A stretch of DNA of 33,886 bases from Desulfobulbaceae bacterium (GTDB taxonomy: Bacteria; Desulfobacterota; Desulfobulbia; Desulfobulbales; VMSU01). Made by a program: the position numbers and the translations under genes. The stretch is taken from NCBI GenBank assembly GCA_015231515.1, contig JADGBM010000023.1, positions 1-33,886 on the forward strand, in the 5' to 3' direction. The notes beneath the pieces are model-generated. The model had not been told where the DNA came from, searched no databases, and saw nothing but the letters and a program-made list of their open reading frames with translations. Positions 30,433-33,886 of the stretch are shown in pieces. Positions within the stretch are counted from its first letter, which is position 1. Every line of letters starts with the position of its first letter.

Positions 30433-31944
30433 ATGAAAGTAGATATTGGCCCTATTACCCGTATTGAGGGACACCTGAGCATTCAAACGACAGTTGAAGA
30501 TAACATAATTACAGAGGCGCGAAGCGTTGGCGAAATGTTTCGCGGCTTTGAAGTTATTTTACGGGGACGAGACCCATTAGATGCCCAACAAATCACTCAG
30601 CGTATTTGTGGGGTATGCCCTTACGCACATGCCATTGCTTCTTCCTATGCTCAGGAGAATGCTTACAACCTAAGCGTGCCCGCTAATGGTCGTATCATGC
30701 ATAATCTTATACAGGGTGCTAACCACCTCTATGATTACCTACTACATTTTTACCAACTTTCAGCCTTAGACTTTGTTGACGTTACAGCCATCCTAAAATA
30801 CACGGGATCTGATTCTGACCTGGTCAAATTGAGAGATTGGGTTAAGTTTGAGGTGGCCTCGGGTAAGCCCTTTCCGGCAACACCTTTTTTGCCACGCCTT
30901 TCTGGAAAATATATTGAAGACACTGATCTGAATATTGGCGCCTTAAAACATTATATCGAGTCTTTAGAAATTCAGCAAAAAGCCAACAAAGCCTCAGCAA
31001 TTTTTGGTGGCAAATTTCCGCATGCTACAGCAATTTTTCCTGGAGGTTGCACCCAGGATCCTAGCATTGATCACATTTCCTCATACCGGTCGCTGATCCG
31101 TGAAGTTAAAGAGTTCATCCACCAAAAATATATCCCCGATATTCTCGCAGTTGCTCAGGGATTCCCTGAGTACTGGGAGATAGGTAAGAGCAAGGGAGGC
31201 TTTATGTCGTTTGGGCTTCTGCCGCTTGGGCCAGAGTTGGACAGCAAAAGGTTGTTTGCTCCGGGGGTGCTTTTGAACGGCGCCTTAGAGAAAGTTGATT
31301 TTGAAGCTATCAAGGAAGATGTTAAATATTCTAAATACTCATCACCGTCTGGTCTCAAGGTGCGAGAAGGGACTTTAACTCCCGCCCCACACAAGTCCTC
31401 AGCATATACTTGGGTTAAGGCACCACGCTATAAAGGTCAGGTGATTGAGGTTGGACCTGCAGCAAGAATTATGGTCGACTATACGCAAGGTCATAACCAA
31501 AAAATCAAGGAGCTTGTTGATAAATTCGCCGGGGTTGCAGGAATTGGTGCTGAAAACCTTAACTCTGTGCTTGGCAGACATCTGTGCCGCGCAATATCTG
31601 CCGTTGTAATTGCTGATTTTTTACTTGAAGAAACAGAACGGATTGACACCAAGGCTCCAACCATGGCCGACTATGAATTGCCTGAATCAGGTGAAGGATT
31701 TGGAGCTACAGAAGCCTCACGTGGTGCGTTGTTACATTACATCAATATAAAAAATTACAAGATCGATAGATATGAATGCGTTGTGCCGACCACCTGGAAC
31801 TGTTCTCCTAAAGATGATAGGGACCAACCAGGTGCTCTTGAATCCGCTCTGATAGGAACTCGCGTAGAAACGCCTGACGAGCAGATAGAAGCAAATAGAA
31901 TTGTGCACTCATTTGATCCTTGCCTTGGTTGTGCTGTCCACTAA
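30433..31944 (+). CDS. [NiFe] hydrogenase large subunit, HysA-like with Cys, no C-terminal extension
   Basis: A 503-residue catalytic subunit. The N-terminal metal motif is Cys59 and Cys62 in QRICGVCPYAH, the C-terminal motif Cys497 and Cys500 in FDPCLGCAVH. The family block ARSVGEMFRGFEVILRGRDP is intact. The shorter length and the LGCAVH ending resemble the [NiFeSe] large subunits of sulfate reducers, but the selenocysteine position is Cys (TGC). Most large subunits carry about 15 extra residues after the last His, removed by a maturation protease; here TAA follows His503 directly, as in H2-sensing hydrogenases (HoxC/HupV) and CooH. AAGGA lies eight bases before the ATG. The large subunit precedes the small one, the reverse of the usual order. 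No maturation genes are in the window. Confidence 0.92.
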   Translation: MKVDIGPITRIEGHLSIQTTVEDNIITEARSVGEMFRGFEVILRGRDPLDAQQITQRICGVCPYAHAIASSYAQENAYNLSVPANGRIMHNLIQGANHLYDYLLHFYQLSALDFVDVTAILKYTGSDSDLVKLRDWVKFEVASGKPFPATPFLPRLSGKYIEDTDLNIGALKHYIESLEIQQKANKASAIFGGKFPHATAIFPGGCTQDPSIDHISSYRSLIREVKEFIHQKYIPDILAVAQGFPEYWEIGKSKGGFMSFGLLPLGPELDSKRLFAPGVLLNGALEKVDFEAIKEDVKYSKYSSPSGLKVREGTLTPAPHKSSAYTWVKAPRYKGQVIEVGPAARIMVDYTQGHNQKIKELVDKFAGVAGIGAENLNSVLGRHLCRAISAVVIADFLLEETERIDTKAPTMADYELPESGEGFGATEASRGALLHYINIKNYKIDRYECVVPTTWNCSPKDDRDQPGALESALIGTRVETPDEQIEANRIVHSFDPCLGCAVH

Positions 31945-31983
31945 GCCATTTTTTGATAACGAATAGATTGGAAAGGGGAAATT

Positions 31984-32898
31984 ATGCCTGATCTTGATCG
32001 ACGAAAATTTTTGAAAATGGCAGCATGTCTAAGCGCTGCCTTTGGAGTTGGCAATTTACCAGCACCTGTGCTGGCAGCCCTGAAGAAAATTGATGGGGCT
32101 GTGCCCACGTTAGTCTACTTGCAAGGGCAATCATGCACTGGTTGTTCTATTTCATTGTTGCAGGCCGAAACACCTAACGCTGTGACCATGATTACGGAGT
32201 ATTCAAAACTCTCCTTTCATGCCGATATGTCCGCAACTTCGGGGAAACAAGCTTTAGCGCTTATTGAGAAATACCTTAGTGGAAATGCTGGCGAGTATTT
32301 TTTAGCTGTTGAGGGCTCAATTCCATATGACATGCCTGAGGCCTGTGTAATGGGCCACAAACCTTTTGCAGAGCATCTGCTTGACGCCTCAAAAACCATG
32401 GTCGGTGCTGTTGCCATAGGGACCTGTGCAACTCATGGCGGAATACCTGCTGCTGAAGGGAATCTTACCGGAGCAGTAAGCCTCAAGGAATTTTACAAGC
32501 GCAAGGGAAAATCCCCTCTGATAATTGACATCCCTGGCTGTTCAGTTCACCCAGATTGGGTATGGAAAACAATTGTTCACTTGGTTCAGGTTGGTTTACC
32601 AGAACTGGTTAACGGCCAGCCTAAACTGTTTTTTGATCGAAAGGTACATGAGCTGTGTCCACTTTATCATGATTTTCAGCAAGAGATATTTGCGAAAAAG
32701 CTTGGCGAAAAAGGGTGTCTCTTTAAACTAGGTTGTATTGGGCCAGATACCAACGCTGACTGCTCAACCCGTTGGTGGAATGGGAGGCAAAGTTGGTGTA
32801 TTGGCGCCAAAGCTCCTTGTATAGGCTGTGCCTCACCAATTTTTGCAGCCAAAAAAGATTTCCCATTCTACCGGATAGCAAAAAAAGGCAAGGAGTAG
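31984..32898 (+). CDS. [NiFe] hydrogenase small subunit with Tat signal
   Basis: A 304-residue electron-transfer subunit. It starts with a twin-arginine signal, DRRKFLKMAA, and a hydrophobic stretch to about residue 32, so the dimer is exported and the large subunit rides along. Proximal cluster ligands: Cys51, Cys54 (QSCTGCS), Cys148 (GTCATHGG) and Cys186 (IPGCSVHPD). Distal: His222, Cys225, Cys245 and Cys251. Medial: Cys260, Cys272, Cys279 and Cys282; Cys272 in SWCIGAKAPCIGC replaces the Pro that forces a [3Fe-4S] cluster in standard enzymes, so three [4Fe-4S] clusters are predicted, as in [NiFeSe] hydrogenases. The two extra cysteines of oxygen-tolerant enzymes are absent. No C-terminal membrane anchor. 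GGAAAGG precedes the ATG, 39 bases after the large subunit. Confidence 0.92.
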   Translation: MPDLDRRKFLKMAACLSAAFGVGNLPAPVLAALKKIDGAVPTLVYLQGQSCTGCSISLLQAETPNAVTMITEYSKLSFHADMSATSGKQALALIEKYLSGNAGEYFLAVEGSIPYDMPEACVMGHKPFAEHLLDASKTMVGAVAIGTCATHGGIPAAEGNLTGAVSLKEFYKRKGKSPLIIDIPGCSVHPDWVWKTIVHLVQVGLPELVNGQPKLFFDRKVHELCPLYHDFQQEIFAKKLGEKGCLFKLGCIGPDTNADCSTRWWNGRQSWCIGAKAPCIGCASPIFAAKKDFPFYRIAKKGKE

Positions 32899-32957
32899 CA
32901 AGCGCCTTTTAGTTACTATTACTTTCATTGAATATGTAGATTTAAAGAGGAAAGTGA

Positions 32958-33886
32958 ATGAAAGATCAATTCTTAGACAGATTGCCAGTATCGTATCGAG
33001 TCATCATTGCCGTCGTTATTGCGCTCACCGTTTCACTGCTTGCCGGTATCGTTTTGTTAAATGGATTTGTCGAAAAACAGATGAACAAAATTTATATTGA
33101 TTCTGTTCAGACTCTTTTCACCTCGCTTGAAGACGGTGTTAAGGGATCATTGGAAAGGGGGCAAATGAAGAATTTTCAGAAACTCCTTGTCCGACAGAAG
33201 GAGATCAAAGGTGTTATTGAAGTAACCCTCTTTGACAAAACTGGTGCCCTCAACCTTTCCTCTAATGGCGCCGAAGGGAAGCAAAGACTTGAACCAGAGG
33301 TAATGGCACAGTTTGAGAAAAGTCAAAAACCTGTATGGTCGAAAAAGGGTTCAGTTCTACAAATTTCAGCCCCTCAGGAGGTTGTCGCCGACTGTATTCG
33401 TTGTCACCCGCTATGGAAGGAAGGGGAAGTCGGTGGAGCATTATCACTCTCTTTTGATCTCAGCGATTTAGACGAAACTGTATCAAAATTACAGCTCTTT
33501 ATGTCCGCTGGGGCCTTATTCCTTTTATTGTTTATTAGTGCAATAATTTTAATGCTCATGAGCAGAATGGTCAGCTCACCTATCAATAAAATTATCGATC
33601 ATCTTACTAGAAGTGCTGCGAATGTCGGTGAAGCTGCCCACCTATCTGCGTCAAGCAGCGAATCACTTTCTGATAATGCATCACAGCAAGCTTCTTCTTT
33701 AGAAGAAACTGCTGCCTCCCTTGAAGAGTTGTCTTCTATGACCAGAATGAACGCTGAAAATGCTGCTCAAGCAGATCAGCTTATGACAGGAACTAATCAA
33801 GTTATGACAGATTCCACTAAAATCATGGATAAGTTACAAGATGCTATGGCCAAAATCGTTGAAAGTAACAAGGAGACCTCATCAAT
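32958..33886 (+). CDS. Methyl-accepting chemotaxis protein with periplasmic c-haem motif (runs off the window)
   Basis: The first 309 codons of a chemoreceptor. TM1 is about residues 15-38, the periplasmic sensor 39-172, TM2 about 176-200, then a short HAMP-like region and the start of the signalling coiled coil (ASQQASSLEETAASLEELSS, methylation-helix pattern). The sensor has a single Cache/PAS-like domain containing Cys146-Ile-Arg-Cys149-His150, a CxxCH c-haem motif, in ADCIRCHPLW. This recalls DcrA of Desulfovibrio, a haem chemoreceptor for oxygen or redox. The conserved hairpin tip that contacts CheA/CheW lies beyond the window. GAGG lies eight bases before the ATG. It is 59 bases behind the hydrogenase small subunit on the same strand, suggesting a functional link. 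Confidence 0.87.
   Translation, partial: MKDQFLDRLPVSYRVIIAVVIALTVSLLAGIVLLNGFVEKQMNKIYIDSVQTLFTSLEDGVKGSLERGQMKNFQKLLVRQKEIKGVIEVTLFDKTGALNLSSNGAEGKQRLEPEVMAQFEKSQKPVWSKKGSVLQISAPQEVVADCIRCHPLWKEGEVGGALSLSFDLSDLDETVSKLQLFMSAGALFLLLFISAIILMLMSRMVSSPINKIIDHLTRSAANVGEAAHLSASSSESLSDNASQQASSLEETAASLEELSSMTRMNAENAAQADQLMTGTNQVMTDSTKIMDKLQDAMAKIVESNKETSS

Overview
The window looks like a chromosomal segment of an anaerobic, Gram-negative sulfate- or sulfur-metabolising bacterium of the Desulfobacterota, probably Desulfobulbales-like. Indicators are an exported [NiFe] hydrogenase related to the [NiFeSe] enzymes of sulfate reducers, two sensory proteins with periplasmic c-haem (CxxCH) motifs, an ADP-forming acyl-CoA synthetase next to a CoA-transferase/GNAT fusion, and tandem tatA genes. 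This placement is inference from gene content; there is no rRNA, tRNA or CRISPR array in the window.

Layout. 1-652: palindromic repeat cluster and the remnant of an AAA/DUF4143 ATPase. 725-9037: mostly housekeeping genes: an RlpA-like lipoprotein, a DUF362 protein, an SPL-like radical SAM protein (minus strand), a Uup-type ABC-F ATPase, a small conserved protein, a hotdog thioesterase, a PEP synthase/PPDK regulatory protein (minus strand), and an overlapping GNAT/M20 deacylase pair. 9075-12671: a sensory locus made of a PhnD-like binding protein, a c-haem histidine kinase cut from its receiver domain by one in-frame TAA, and a decayed second kinase. 12668-13549: an unknown protein (minus strand). 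13653-19488: a four-gene acetate/acyl-CoA operon behind a good sigma70-type promoter: AcuC-like deacetylase, AcuB-like CBS-ACT protein, ADP-forming acyl-CoA synthetase, and CoA-transferase fused to a GNAT acetyltransferase. 19638-24976: class II aldolase, a strong terminator, two tatA genes (minus strand), the methylthioadenosine salvage pair mtnP-apt separated by an octamer repeat tract, and a second ABC-F ATPase (minus strand).

25119-30193 is an accessory, partly decaying zone. It holds a TacA-like antitoxin frameshifted in a nine-C run with a 25-codon toxin stub, a CDF metal transporter, an MscS-type channel gene interrupted by two in-frame TAG codons, 49-bp direct repeats, and an orphan DruA-like (DUF4338) protein. 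30433-33886 carries the hydrogenase large subunit, then the small subunit, then a methyl-accepting chemotaxis protein with a periplasmic CxxCH motif that runs off the window.

The most interesting systems are: (1) the hydrogenase plus haem-MCP locus, whose large subunit ends exactly at the last active-site histidine and whose small subunit has four cysteines at the medial cluster, suggesting H2 or redox sensing or taxis; (2) the acetate operon, which carries both a candidate lysine acetyltransferase and a candidate deacetylase around the acetyl-CoA enzymes; and (3) several genes broken by a single identifiable lesion (ochre in the kinase, two ambers in the channel, one extra C in the antitoxin). 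These could be true decay, sequencing error or recoding.
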